A stretch of DNA of 28,999 nucleotides from a virus, in IMG/VR virus record IMGVR_UViG_3300037132_000365, positions 1-28,999 of that record; one strand, 5' to 3'. Position 1 is the stretch's first letter, and the number at the start of each line of letters is the position of its first letter. The translations under genes and the position numbers were made by a program. Shown one piece after another: positions 1 to 7,307 of this stretch. Under the pieces are notes generated by a model, which was given only the letters and a program-made list of their open reading frames with translations, ran no database searches and was not told the DNA's origin.

Positions 1-192
1 TTCAGTGTCATATTGACTTATCTTATAATATTCAAAAACATTTAAATCTACTATTAAATTAAGACTATCTGTTTCCTTCAATTCACTCACATTTTTTAGA
101 AATGGCTTGTTTAATAAAGCATCCTGAGAGAACAAATATTTTTGATTAATAATAAAAAGCAGAAAGAACAATGCGTATTTTGCAAATTTCAT
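1..192 (-). CDS. Exported protein, N-terminal part only (runs off the window)
   Basis: An open frame of 64 codons starts at an ATG whose first base is 192 and continues past the window edge. It begins MKFAKYALFFLLF, a short basic start followed by a hydrophobic stretch to about residue 17, with a plausible signal-peptidase site near residues 22-23 (FSQD). The protein is therefore probably secreted or periplasmic. Its start lies one base after the stop of the HNH endonuclease gene, so the two are probably co-transcribed. Too little is visible to assign a family. The AT-rich codon use resembles the HNH gene rather than the phage core genes, so this may be chromosome or cargo. Confidence 0.6.
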   Translation of the reverse strand, partial: MKFAKYALFFLLFIINQKYLFSQDALLNKPFLKNVSELKETDSLNLIVDLNVFEYYKISQYDTE

Positions 193-193
193 A

Positions 194-919
194 TTAATCC
201 ATGCTATTTGAATTAATTAATGATTCCATAACAGGTTTATTCCCTCTTCGTGAATTGCAGTGCAGACAAGAAGTAATTAAATTATCATAAGAATTATCCC
301 CCCCTTTTGAAACTGGTTGCAAATGATCTAAAGTTGCAGAAAAACGTGTCAATTGTTTACTACAATATTTACATTGATAACTGTCCCTTTCAAATACTTT
401 TAAACGATTTTCGATAATGTTGTAATAATCCAGTTCTTTTTTCTCAACAATTTCTTTTATAGAGTTGTCTTTACTCTGTTTTAATAATTCCTGACAAATC
501 GGTATTTCATCTGGTAAAAATACTTTGTATAAAGTCCCCTCTCGATTTGTATCTCCTGCCTTTAGAATAACATTTTTAGTCTCAAGACCCAGTAAGACAT
601 TTTGAATTGTATTATAACTTAGGCTCGCAGATTGACCACTACTAGAAATAATAACATTTTTTGATAAACCACGAACACTAACACGAATATATTGTTGACC
701 TGATTTTAAAACTGAATTCCTAAACAAATTCCAATATATTGCTGATTCATAAGGTAAAAGATTAGGCTGTAAATAATCCACAATTGCACTGATAATTGAA
801 GGTATTTCAAGAGCATCGAAATTATTGATAAATATTTCATCTTGTTCTGTACCTATCTCCGATTCTAATTCTTCAAGTATTCTTTTTATTTCATTTATTT
901 TTTCGGTTTTACTATTCAT
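194..919 (-). CDS. HNH endonuclease with N-terminal winged-helix-like region
   Basis: A protein of about 241 aa. The C-terminal 50 residues form a classic HNH nuclease: a CxxC pair (CKYC), the LDHLQPVSKGG segment carrying the metal-binding and catalytic His, then NLITSC and CxxCN, so both zinc knuckles are intact. Residues of roughly 55-140 (SAIYWNLFRNS to LYKVFLP) look like a winged-helix DNA-binding region of the kind found in replication or transcription regulators; this is inferred from pattern. The frame could extend to a GTG at 928, but that codon sits inside AGGTGATTTGT, an SD 6-7 nt before the ATG at 919, so 919 is preferred. It may act as a homing-type or defence nuclease. It has its own promoter and seems to lead a two-gene unit. 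Confidence 0.8.
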   Translation of the reverse strand: MNSKTEKINEIKRILEELESEIGTEQDEIFINNFDALEIPSIISAIVDYLQPNLLPYESAIYWNLFRNSVLKSGQQYIRVSVRGLSKNVIISSSGQSASLSYNTIQNVLLGLETKNVILKAGDTNREGTLYKVFLPDEIPICQELLKQSKDNSIKEIVEKKELDYYNIIENRLKVFERDSYQCKYCSKQLTRFSATLDHLQPVSKGGDNSYDNLITSCLHCNSRRGNKPVMESLINSNSMD

Positions 920-1003
920 ACAAATCACCTAAGTGGATTATTAAGTATTAGCTAACTATTGGAACGGCATAGTACATATTTTAGCCACTCCTACACATAA
1001 ATT

Positions 1004-1032
1004 AATATAAACTTACCTGATATTCCTGTAAA
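1004..1032 (-). promoter_or_regulatory. Sigma-70-like promoter for the HNH gene
   Basis: On the minus strand TTTACA (1032-1027) and TATATT (1009-1004) are separated by 17 bp. The predicted start lies about 80 nt before the ATG at 919. Confidence 0.5.
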
Positions 1033-1197
1033 CTTCAATCCTTAATCTATAAAAAAGTCTAATAAAACTCGAATATCAATGTTTTCGACTATGTTTTACA
1101 AATGGCGAGGTGTAGGGCGTGGCGACAGCCGGAGCCGAACAAGTTTAACAGATTTAGTTGTTTATTCTTAACATCAATCTCATTTAGCATTAAAAAT

Positions 1198-1216
1198 GCC
1201 CTCGTAAAAAGAGGGC
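1198..1216. terminator. Short hairpin between divergent genes
   Basis: GCCCTC and GAGGGC form a 6-bp stem with a 7-nt loop. On the minus strand it is followed by ATTTTTAAT, so it could be a weak terminator for leftward transcription. Confidence 0.4.
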
Positions 1217-1253
1217 AAATTAAGTAGGGGAATTACTAAAAACTTGTGGAATA

Positions 1254-1282
1254 TTGAAGATTTATCTATTTTACTTTAAATA
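1254..1282 (+). promoter_or_regulatory. Possible promoter for the membrane-anchored protein gene
   Basis: TTGAAG and TAAATA with a 17-bp spacer, about 120 nt before the ATG at 1410. The match is modest in very AT-rich DNA. Confidence 0.25.
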
Positions 1283-1409
1283 AATTGAATTAATAATTTT
1301 GGTTGGAATAAGTAGAAGAAAGAAAGTACAAACAAAAGCCATCCGATGATAACAAAGGAAATACTAAATTAAATATCGCAATTTGTAGGACATTTAGGAG
1401 AATAATCTT

Positions 1410-2048
1410 ATGCGATCCATGACAAATAAAGGCAATAAAAATAGTACAGAGAAAACTCTAAATAAAAGTGCCATAATTATCTCAATTCTCGCATTAATTA
1501 TTTCCAGCATTGCTGCTTATTATAGTTTTCGGCAAACCGAAATTGCCCAAGATACTGCAATAAAACAATTGAGGGCATATCTCATTTTTAAAACCCAAGG
1601 ATTTGGATTCCCTGCAATAAACACCCCTCCCTTCGCTATGAAATTTGGTATTATTAATCACGGACAAACTCCTGCAAGAATGGTTCAAATTGATGGGCAA
1701 ATAGAAAGGCTGCATTTCCCATTACCAGATAATTTTAAACCTAAATATTTGGGGATTAGTAACTTTATACAAAATACGACCGTTTTCCCTGGCGAAAACC
1801 CTTCATATATCGGCGGCATTTCTTCGATAAGTCCTTCCATAATTAAAGAGCTCTCCGAAATTAAAGCCACGAAGGATACATCTCGAATTTACTTGTTTGC
1901 GAGAATTACTTATTTGGACTGCTATAACATCACCCGCCATACCTTTTTGTGTCAGTATATAGAGCCCGAATCCGTTGTATATGATCTCAAAGGATATTTG
2001 TCTGGACAAAGTTGGGTTTATTATAAGATTTATAATGATATTGACTGA
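1410..2048 (+). CDS. Membrane-anchored protein of unknown function
   Basis: A 212-aa protein with one clear hydrophobic helix at about residues 23-42 (SAIIISILALIISSIAAYYS), preceded by a basic N-terminus, so it is probably anchored in the inner membrane. The remaining 165 residues look like a beta-rich soluble domain (segments such as FGIINHGQTPARMVQIDG and YLFARITYLDCYN). AGGAG lies 9 nt before the ATG; a second ATG three codons later is possible. This is the only plus-strand gene on the left side and has AT-rich, GAA-rich codons unlike the phage core, which suggests cargo or host DNA. I do not recognise a family. Superinfection exclusion is conceivable for a phage-borne membrane protein, but nothing in the sequence shows it. 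Confidence 0.65.
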   Translation: MRSMTNKGNKNSTEKTLNKSAIIISILALIISSIAAYYSFRQTEIAQDTAIKQLRAYLIFKTQGFGFPAINTPPFAMKFGIINHGQTPARMVQIDGQIERLHFPLPDNFKPKYLGISNFIQNTTVFPGENPSYIGGISSISPSIIKELSEIKATKDTSRIYLFARITYLDCYNITRHTFLCQYIEPESVVYDLKGYLSGQSWVYYKIYNDID

Positions 2049-2084
2049 TATAATTAGAGAAAAATATTCTTGACATTAACAATT

Positions 2085-2108
2085 AAAAAACCCCTGATTT
2101 TACAGGGG
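2085..2108 (-). terminator. Strong intrinsic terminator
   Basis: Read leftward, CAGGGG's complement CCCCTG pairs with CAGGGG across a 6-nt loop and is followed by TTTTTT. It closes the DUF6876-like/HTH operon and also faces the end of the plus-strand gene that stops at 2048. Confidence 0.85.
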
Positions 2109-2122
2109 TGTGAATTGATATG
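2107..2122. repeat. Dispersed repeat, copy A (GGTGTGAATTGATATG)
   Basis: The same 16 bases occur at 4265-4280, and a shorter variant (GGTGTTATGATATG) at 6060-6073. All three copies lie in gaps between left-side accessory units. No function can be assigned. Confidence 0.6.
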
Positions 2123-2164
2123 GTTAAATGATCAGTCGTATCTTAGTGAGGCTCTGAGGCATGT

Positions 2165-2491
2165 TTACGCCTTTACATTCAGTACCTTTGGAAACCATTT
2201 CTTAGCGTCGTCGTCCCAAATGATAAAAAGCGAATTATATTTTTTAACAGCATTAAGTTCCCCACGTTTGACAGCATCATAAGTTCCCTGCCGTGAGCAT
2301 TTCTTTAATTTCATAAAATCCCTTACCCAAATTTCGCTCTTGTCTTTTGGTTTGAGTGTGAAAGTGTCGGCTATTAAGATCACTTGTTTTCCTATGTTTT
2401 TTGTCTCCTCTAATTTAGTCAGTGGCTTACGCTTTGTCAAGTTCTTCATGTTAGCTTTCCCCTTATTGTCGATTTCTTTTACTTCTGGCAT
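2165..2491 (-). CDS. Small helix-turn-helix protein, excisionase-like
   Basis: A 108-aa basic protein. The first 50 residues are lysine-rich and probably flexible. Residues of about 54-103 (IWVRDFMKLKKCSRQGTYDAV to IIWDDDAKKWF) follow the winged-HTH pattern of MerR/excisionase-type domains: an HTH whose recognition helix is followed by a short hairpin ending in a D-x-K-W segment. It starts one base after the stop of the DUF6876-like gene, so translation is probably coupled. Such proteins bind DNA as excisionases or small regulators. The position at the far end from the integrase is unusual for a directionality factor, so a regulatory role is equally possible. Family assignment rests on pattern only. 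Confidence 0.6.
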   Translation of the reverse strand: MPEVKEIDNKGKANMKNLTKRKPLTKLEETKNIGKQVILIADTFTLKPKDKSEIWVRDFMKLKKCSRQGTYDAVKRGELNAVKKYNSLFIIWDDDAKKWFPKVLNVKA

Positions 2492-2492
2492 G

Positions 2493-2921
2493 TTAATACT
2501 CGCTCGGTAAAAATAATTTCCAGTTATTATTCTCGAAACACAAATAAGCCCTGAGCGTTTTCGTACAGTCAGTGAACTGGATTTTCTGAGTGATTAAAGT
2601 TTTCTCTGGTTCGTTATTCCGTCCGCCGTCATGTACCCTGAATATTGCCGACTCGTCTTGTTTGACAAATAAATCAATAAAAAAAATGTTACTGTCAGTC
2701 GATACCATGAGCTTATCTATTTTTGGAATGTAGCTCGACACGACGTCGATAAACCACTCGCATTTTAAAGTCTGAGCCATTCTGTCGATTCCCTCTGAGA
2801 ATATGAGTCTCTTAAGAAAGCCATAAGTCCAGCCGTCAATATTGCCGTGTGCGTTCGGGTCTTTATATTCAGCTAGTCTAAGATTTTTATTTGGGGTTAA
2901 TTTTACTGTGCCTGTCTCCAT
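2493..2921 (-). CDS. DUF6876-like phage protein
   Basis: A 142-aa protein matching what I recall of the DUF6876 pattern: a helical first half ending in a CEWFIDVVSSY segment, where the family has an aromatic-hydrophobic helix before a predicted beta sheet, then a C-terminal stretch ITQKIQFTD followed by a terminal LPSEY. The function of the family is unknown; members are found on phages and plasmids. The start at 2921 is supported by ACGGAG shortly upstream and by the leader shared with five other units. It is first in a two-gene operon with the HTH protein, behind its own phage-type promoter. Confidence 0.7.
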   Translation of the reverse strand: METGTVKLTPNKNLRLAEYKDPNAHGNIDGWTYGFLKRLIFSEGIDRMAQTLKCEWFIDVVSSYIPKIDKLMVSTDSNIFFIDLFVKQDESAIFRVHDGGRNNEPEKTLITQKIQFTDCTKTLRAYLCFENNNWKLFLPSEY

Positions 2922-2966
2922 TTTTGTCTCCGTTGTAATGTTAAAGTTTATTTTATTGTCTCTGTT

Positions 2967-2995
2967 AATCTATATAAAGCTATACAAGTTGTCAA
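2967..2995 (-). promoter_or_regulatory. Phage promoter cassette, copy 1
   Basis: TTGACA (2995-2990), 17 bp, TAGATT (2972-2967) on the minus strand. The -35 lies in CTTGACAACTTGTATAG, a degenerate copy of the palindrome CTTGACANNNTGTCAAG. Downstream come AACAGAGACA and a leader with ACTTTAACAT and ACAACGGAG before the ATG at 2921. The other copies are at 4182, 5574, 5944, 19047 and 19776. Confidence 0.8.
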
Positions 2996-3007
2996 GATGT
3001 ATATAAA

Positions 3008-3265
3008 TTATTTATTAGGCTCGTCCCACATATCGAACGCTGCCATAAAAGGAATGTCAACAAATACTTTACTGTACCAGCTCTGACCTTTTACGTCTGA
3101 TCTGTACTGTGAATAATGGACACCTCTCAGCCTGAGATAAGAGAGGACTGCCGCCCTTTGGATTTCGTTATCAGGTAAAAACTGTAAGTCTGTTTCGTGT
3201 TTTGCAAACTGATCTTCTCTTAAGTTGAATTTCTGTGTTAGCATGGTTTTTAAATTCTCGCTCAT
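3008..3265 (-). CDS. Small hypothetical protein, partner of the DUF7192-like gene
   Basis: An 85-aa protein. The open frame extends further upstream, but the ATG at 3265 is preferred: its A is also the last base of the upstream TAA (TAATG overlap) and AGAGG lies at a suitable distance. It is predicted mostly helical (FNLREDQFAKHETDLQFLPD, then EIQRAAVLSYLRLRG), with an aromatic C-terminal part. It has no recognisable motif and no membrane segment. Tight coupling to the 290-aa protein upstream suggests that the two work together. No function is assigned. Confidence 0.65.
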   Translation of the reverse strand: MSENLKTMLTQKFNLREDQFAKHETDLQFLPDNEIQRAAVLSYLRLRGVHYSQYRSDVKGQSWYSKVFVDIPFMAAFDMWDEPNK

Positions 3266-4137
3266 TATGCTGCCTCTTCGAATGTAATGTATTCTGATAA
3301 AATATTTTTCCACTGGCTCTGAGTCATAGCGTAACTTTCGTGCGTTAATGAAATGCCAGGCTCTACCGGACAGTCAACTATACTTCCATAACCTCCCGAG
3401 GCTGTAACATTCAAAGCAGTACGAGCCGCTTCTGGCAGTCTCTCAAGCCAGCGAAAGTAAAGGCGTCTGTAAAAAGCTATATGACCCACGACAAAAGCCA
3501 ACTTGTCAAAGTCTAACATTTGATCGGCTTCTTTAATCGTAACGTAACAGTCATGCTCTTGACCGTTGCATGCGTTACCAGCGCAAACTATGATCTCTGT
3601 TGAATATCCAGACAACTCTAACATTTCTACGGCTTGGGCTATGTTAGCACCTCTCTTGAGATATTCTTCTGACGTCCTCATGGCTGAACTCGCTACGTTT
3701 GCGAATATTCTGACAACACCTTTCGAGCCTTTAGATTCAGTCTCTGTGATCTCCTCGCTTAACCAATATTCAGGAGCTCCCTCGAGGAAAGTAGCTACGT
3801 CAAAGAACTGACCAGCGTCAGCGAACTGATACTCAGGCTTAAATATTTTTGAATAACTTGCGTGAATGTCGTTATACATTTCTCTCATTTTTTCGGAAGT
3901 TTTGGGACAGCCTAACCTGACTTTCTCCTGAGCCTGTTCAAATGTAATCCCTCCAAAAAATTTATTGTTATCGCTGCGGCTTGCGTGACTGTGTCCCCAA
4001 TATGGAGCTGCTTCTGCGTAAATGTAAGTAAGGAACTCCTCGAGTGAATTATATCTATAATCTTTTTTTACTGTCAAGGTAGCTTTTGCGCCAGTGGTCG
4101 GAATGTAACTGTAATGTCTTTTTCTTGAGTAACTCAT
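3265..4137 (-). CDS. Phage protein resembling DUF7192
   Basis: A 290-aa soluble protein. Its centre (PEYWLSEEI, then RIFANVASSAMRTSEEYLKRGANIAQAVEMLELSGYSTEIIV) resembles a phage family I remember as DUF7192, which tends to occur near MoxR/CobS-type AAA+ ATPases, as it does here. That central part reads as an alternating beta/alpha fold, and a Cys-containing segment (CAGNACNGQEHDC) follows. The start at 4137 has GGAG 6 nt upstream and the shared phage leader. It has its own promoter and the 85-aa protein overlaps its stop. A joint role with the ATPase, for example remodelling a phage or host complex, is inferred from context alone. Confidence 0.55.
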   Translation of the reverse strand: MSYSRKRHYSYIPTTGAKATLTVKKDYRYNSLEEFLTYIYAEAAPYWGHSHASRSDNNKFFGGITFEQAQEKVRLGCPKTSEKMREMYNDIHASYSKIFKPEYQFADAGQFFDVATFLEGAPEYWLSEEITETESKGSKGVVRIFANVASSAMRTSEEYLKRGANIAQAVEMLELSGYSTEIIVCAGNACNGQEHDCYVTIKEADQMLDFDKLAFVVGHIAFYRRLYFRWLERLPEAARTALNVTASGGYGSIVDCPVEPGISLTHESYAMTQSQWKNILSEYITFEEAA

Positions 4138-4181
4138 TTTAGTCTCCGTTGTAAATAATGTTAAATTTTAATGTCTCTGTT

Positions 4182-4210
4182 AATCTATACGACACTTGAC
4201 AAAATGTCAA
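4182..4210 (-). promoter_or_regulatory. Phage promoter cassette, copy 2
   Basis: TTGACA (4210-4205), 17 bp, TAGATT (4187-4182). Here the candidate operator is a perfect palindrome, CTTGACATTTTGTCAAG, covering the -35. Upstream, TTTAGTAGCCC is shared with the copy at 5574. The leader contains TTTAACATT and ACAACGGAG. Confidence 0.85.
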
Positions 4211-4264
4211 GGGCTACTAAATATATATTTTATAAACATGCTCTTTAAACCCTCGCATTACTCA

Positions 4265-4280
4265 GGTGTGAATTGATATG
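4265..4280. repeat. Dispersed repeat, copy B
   Basis: Identical to the 16 bases at 2107-2122. It lies between the terminator of the AAA+ ATPase gene and the promoter of the DUF7192-like gene. Confidence 0.6.
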
Positions 4281-4322
4281 ACCTCGGTGGTGTTCGTGCT
4301 GAGGCGGGTCTGGAACGGCATT

Positions 4323-4344
4323 AAAAAAGGGCTCTCGTGAGCCC
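4323..4344 (-). terminator. Intrinsic terminator of the AAA+ ATPase gene
   Basis: GGGCTC and GAGCCC form a stem with a 4-nt loop, followed on the minus strand by TTTTTT. It lies about 25 nt past the stop codon. Confidence 0.85.
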
Positions 4345-4368
4345 TTAGACATTAACTAACGGAACTAA

Positions 4369-5523
4369 TTATGATATTTTATTTACTGTTGACTGATCAC
4401 AACCTTTATACAAAACTTCTTCCAGCATTTCAGCTATTGAGTCGCCCTCTGATAGCAGGTCAGCCGCTTGCATTATTGTACGAGTCGTTACCATAATATT
4501 TGTGAGATTGCATGCGTTAATTTTTTCTCTTTTCTCCATAAGGATTTTATAAGCTCTGCGGCCATACTCACCGTACTGAGCTTCAACCAAGCCCTGAACT
4601 AAATTCCAGTCAGTGTCCATTTTTACGTAAACGTAACGATTTTTACTCGCTGCGTCCTGAGCTGATCTGCCGACGTACTGTCTATTTGCTCCGTCGCCTA
4701 TCGTGTTAGCACACGCTACGATTCTAAAATTTTCATGCTTCTGTACCATTCCGCAAGGAAAACTACAAAGCTCATTTGAGGTTGCGCTATTCAGTGCCAG
4801 CATTACGTTAGCGTTTCCAGCGTCACTCTCGTCGTTGCAATACAGACCGCCAAACGCAAACGCTTTATATAAAAGGCTCTCGACATAATTTCCGTTGGCG
4901 TCCATAAAGCCCATAAGATCTGACTTCGTAGTCTGTGATGTTACTGACTGGCAGTAATAAGGCAGATTAAGAGCTTTAGCGACCTGACTGGCTACGTGTG
5001 TTTTGCCTGAACCGCTCTCTCCCCATATCCATAAATTTAAGCCCTTATTAACATGTCTCAAAATTCTCTCGAAGCGTTCGTGAGTTAAACCCACGTTTAT
5101 TTTTTCGCCGTTGACAGTTTTGACTTCAACCTCTCTCGGCAGTGTTAACTTTTTGATAGCTTCGTCGATCTGCTTAGCGATCATGTCCTTTGTGGCGTCG
5201 TTATTTCTGAACTGTTTGAGCTGATCTGCAATAAGTTCTAAAACTCTGATCTCGTCTAAGTCTGACGGTGTCGATTCGAGGTGTCCCTGAATTGCTTGAG
5301 CGATTAGCTCAGCCAAGTTTTCTCCAACGTTTGCTTTTTTAGCTGAGGCTTCTGTTACAACCTGATCGGGAAGGAAGCCCTGACAGATTAAATTTACTAA
5401 CGAAGATTTAGATAAGTTAAGAACCCAAGCTCCCTGATTTCCTTTTGCTCTTGCAAGTTTTCTCAGTTCGCTTACGGTCATTGAAGTTAATTCTGTGGCT
5501 GTGTAATTTGTCTCTGTTGTCAT
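4369..5523 (-). CDS. MoxR/AAA_5-type AAA+ ATPase with N-terminal SAP/Rho-N-like domain
   Basis: A 384-aa protein. Residues 10-46 (SMTVSELRKLARAKG and onward) look like a SAP or Rho-N helix pair, which would bind nucleic acid. A linker of about 100 residues leads to an AAA+ module: Walker A GESGSGKT at 168-175, Walker B GGLYCNDE at 225-232 and a sensor-1 ACANT near 271-275. The layout fits the MoxR/CobS group, ATPases that remodel protein complexes, usually with a partner. No von Willebrand-type partner is present; the adjacent DUF7192-like protein is the obvious candidate. The ATG at 5523 is chosen over one at 5550 because GGAG lies 6 nt before it and the shared leader leads straight to it. 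Confidence 0.85.
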   Translation of the reverse strand: MTTETNYTATELTSMTVSELRKLARAKGNQGAWVLNLSKSSLVNLICQGFLPDQVVTEASAKKANVGENLAELIAQAIQGHLESTPSDLDEIRVLELIADQLKQFRNNDATKDMIAKQIDEAIKKLTLPREVEVKTVNGEKINVGLTHERFERILRHVNKGLNLWIWGESGSGKTHVASQVAKALNLPYYCQSVTSQTTKSDLMGFMDANGNYVESLLYKAFAFGGLYCNDESDAGNANVMLALNSATSNELCSFPCGMVQKHENFRIVACANTIGDGANRQYVGRSAQDAASKNRYVYVKMDTDWNLVQGLVEAQYGEYGRRAYKILMEKREKINACNLTNIMVTTRTIMQAADLLSEGDSIAEMLEEVLYKGCDQSTVNKIS

Positions 5524-5573
5524 TTTGAACTCCGTTAATTTGAATGTCAATGTTAAATTTTAATGTCTGTGTT

Positions 5574-5602
5574 AACTTACTAAGTGCTTGTCAATTTGTC
5601 AA
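5574..5602 (-). promoter_or_regulatory. Phage promoter cassette, copy 3
   Basis: TTGACA (5602-5597), 17 bp, TAAGTT (5579-5574). The candidate operator is CTTGACAAATTGACAAG, one mismatch from a perfect palindrome. Upstream it shares TTTAGTAGCCC with copy 2. Confidence 0.8.
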
Positions 5603-5621
5603 GGGCTACTAAAAATAAATA

Positions 5622-5900
5622 TTAAAGATTTTCGCAAAATTTAGCTGTTAGCTCAGCATGTTTTACGAAGATTGCCAGACATGAACCGTTGCTCTGAAAA
5701 TTACCACAAGTCTGACCGTCCCAATTCTTAAAGCCAAGAGCTGTAAATTTAGATTGTAACTCAGTATTATTTTGCCAGGTAACGTTACAATTGAATATTC
5801 TCCATGCGCCTTTTTCAGAGGAATTATAAAAATATTTAACGCTTGCTGTGATTCCGTTTTCTTTTAAGAAGGCTGCCATTTTCTGATTTTCAATTCTCAT
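5622..5900 (-). CDS. Small hypothetical phage protein (92 aa)
   Basis: A 92-aa protein with an N-terminal helix (NQKMAAFLKENGI) followed by a predicted compact alpha/beta domain (SVKYFYNS, GAWRIFNCNVTW, FTALGFKNWDGQ, SCLAIFVKH). I have an impression of similar small proteins on phages and plasmids, but I know no named family or function. AGGAAC precedes the ATG and a phage-type promoter lies about 45 nt upstream, so it is transcribed alone. No terminator is visible before the next promoter, so readthrough into the AAA+ ATPase gene is possible. Confidence 0.65.
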   Translation of the reverse strand: MRIENQKMAAFLKENGITASVKYFYNSSEKGAWRIFNCNVTWQNNTELQSKFTALGFKNWDGQTCGNFQSNGSCLAIFVKHAELTAKFCENL

Positions 5901-5943
5901 TTCATTTGTTCCTGTTAGTTAAATAATTTGTTCTGTCTCTGTT

Positions 5944-5972
5944 AATCTATAAAGAGCTATACAATTTGTCAA
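5944..5972 (-). promoter_or_regulatory. Phage promoter cassette, copy 4
   Basis: TTGACA (5972-5967), 17 bp, TAGATT (5949-5944). The operator region reads CTTGACAAATTGTATAG, with the same second half (TGTATAG) as copies 1 and 6. The leader is shorter than in the other copies. Confidence 0.8.
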
Positions 5973-6059
5973 GGTATATTACTTAAATATTTAATTTATT
6001 ACTGCGGTTTTAACGCCTCTGTGAGCGCTTATAACGCATGTCGAGGTAATTAGATAAGG

Positions 6060-6073
6060 GGTGTTATGATATG
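6060..6073. repeat. Dispersed repeat, copy C (shorter variant)
   Basis: GGTGTTATGATATG, related to copies A and B by loss of a few bases in the middle. Confidence 0.4.
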
Positions 6074-6148
6074 TTTATTTAACTGAGCTTACTGGGGCTT
6101 TCTATGTTAGAACGTCAGGTCTTAGATCGCCTTAACGCTCTTACGCAT

Positions 6149-6175
6149 AAAAAAGCCGGAGGTTTTAAGTCCGGC
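6149..6175 (-). terminator. Intrinsic terminator of the lipoprotein gene
   Basis: GCCGGA and TCCGGC form the stem; TTTTTT follows on the minus strand. It lies about 75 nt past the stop codon. Confidence 0.85.
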
Positions 6176-6247
6176 AAATCTTGATGATGTTTAAATATTT
6201 AGGACAAGCGAATTGCTTCGCCTATCCTAATTACTTTAATGTTTGAT

Positions 6248-7159
6248 TTAAGTATTTGGATGTAATTTCAGATAGTTATTAAATATCTGTTCTATTTTCC
6301 CCTTGTCACCAGGAGCAGTATAAACTTCTAAGGGTCTCCTACCACCTGTTTCAAAATCCAACGCTTGATAGTAAAAAGATTTATTGAATTCTTCTAAAGA
6401 TTTTGCATTAAACCAATGATACACAGGAAAGGCTTCTACCACTTGATTGCAAATATCAATTACATCTTGAACCTTACCCTTGATCTCACCTTTGTTAATC
6501 CGCTGTATATTATTTATGATAAAATCCTCTAAATCAAAATTTGAAGAACTGATAGCTTTCATATTGAAATTCACCATCTCACTAAAATATTCCTTTGGGA
6601 AATTGGCACCTTTCAAAAGCTTAAGACAATATTTAGCTCCATTAGGATTAAGATTAGAAATATTGCCAAAGAGTGCCTTTGTTGCCAATTCAGTTTCGGT
6701 ACTAAGACCTTTTGTTGGAATATCGCTATCTAAAATATTTTGTTTATTATACATTTTTGTAAAAGCCTCTGTCATTTCAATAATTTGATCCGGTTTCCCT
6801 TGTCCCATTAATAAATATTTGGCATCATCATCTACCGGTCTAATTTTAACCCCGGCAGCATGAAAACCAATATTTTTGTTGTCATTATTAAACGTAAATT
6901 GAGCAATAAACATTTTGTCTCTTAAAAGATTACTAGGTTTATAATAGCCAGTAAACTGAACATACTTCTCTCCCCTGTCCGTTGATTTTTCTTCCCAATT
7001 TGTTTTTTCAAATTCGAAATGATTGTTAAATAACTTTTCAAGTGTAATGGAAGGGTATTGAGAAGGGGAGAATTCTTTAACCTTATTAACATTACTCGAA
7101 CAGCCACAAAAAGTAAACAAGAAAAGAAGGATCAAAGTAGAAGCTATTTTTGCCTGCAT
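6248..7159 (-). CDS. Putative lipoprotein, phage cargo
   Basis: A 303-aa protein with a lipoprotein-type signal: a hydrophobic segment (STLILLFLFTF) ending in FCGC at about 17-20, the last Cys being the probable lipidated residue. The first 60 mature residues (QYPSITLEKLFNNHFEFEKTN... with YVQFTGYYK) follow a pattern seen in many uncharacterised exported proteins: a short helix, a conserved Trp and a 'V.F.G' strand. The remainder is helical and of unknown function. It has its own promoter and terminator, reads AT-rich, and sits just past the end of the head genes, as expected for a lysogenic-conversion gene. CGGAG lies 6 nt before the ATG at 7159. Confidence 0.75.
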   Translation of the reverse strand: MQAKIASTLILLFLFTFCGCSSNVNKVKEFSPSQYPSITLEKLFNNHFEFEKTNWEEKSTDRGEKYVQFTGYYKPSNLLRDKMFIAQFTFNNDNKNIGFHAAGVKIRPVDDDAKYLLMGQGKPDQIIEMTEAFTKMYNKQNILDSDIPTKGLSTETELATKALFGNISNLNPNGAKYCLKLLKGANFPKEYFSEMVNFNMKAISSSNFDLEDFIINNIQRINKGEIKGKVQDVIDICNQVVEAFPVYHWFNAKSLEEFNKSFYYQALDFETGGRRPLEVYTAPGDKGKIEQIFNNYLKLHPNT

Positions 7160-7229
7160 ATTGAACTCCGATATAGTTAAGTAAAAAACATTTAAATTGC
7201 AAAGAAATCTGTTTCAATTTCTAGAATAA

Positions 7230-7258
7230 AAAATATACTTTAAATAATAAAGTGTCAA
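7230..7258 (-). promoter_or_regulatory. Sigma-70-like promoter of the lipoprotein gene
   Basis: TTGACA (7258-7253), 17 bp, TATTTT (7235-7230), with an overlapping TATATT. It lacks the shared phage leader and the operator-like second half-site, so it is probably active in the lysogen independently of the phage circuit. Confidence 0.65.
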
Positions 7259-7307
7259 GAAATAGTTAAAAGTTAGAATGAATGACTATTATTATTCCTA
7301 CGAATTT

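Larger units (their letters stand above)
929..1409. other. Gene-free stretch of about 480 bp
   Basis: No convincing ORF on either strand. It contains a promoter reading left toward the HNH gene, a short hairpin and a weak promoter reading right toward the membrane-anchored protein. A GC-richer patch around 1101-1140 differs in composition from its surroundings. If the element has its left boundary inside this window this stretch is one place for it, but no attachment core can be identified without the other end. Confidence 0.6.
5973..6247. other. Intergenic stretch between the 92-aa and lipoprotein genes
   Basis: It holds repeat copy C (6060-6073) and the lipoprotein gene's terminator (6149-6175). 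A 26-codon plus-strand frame at about 6104-6184 runs through the terminator and is not credible. Nothing else is recognised. Confidence 0.5.

Noticed and set aside
951-970. TGGAACGGCA at about 959-968, also present near 4310-4319
   Set aside because: A 10-base match between two AT-rich gaps, possibly chance; not strong enough to propose an attachment core.
3566-3811. Plus-strand frame inside the DUF7192-like gene
   Set aside because: Antisense shadow of a well-supported gene, with no ribosome site or promoter.
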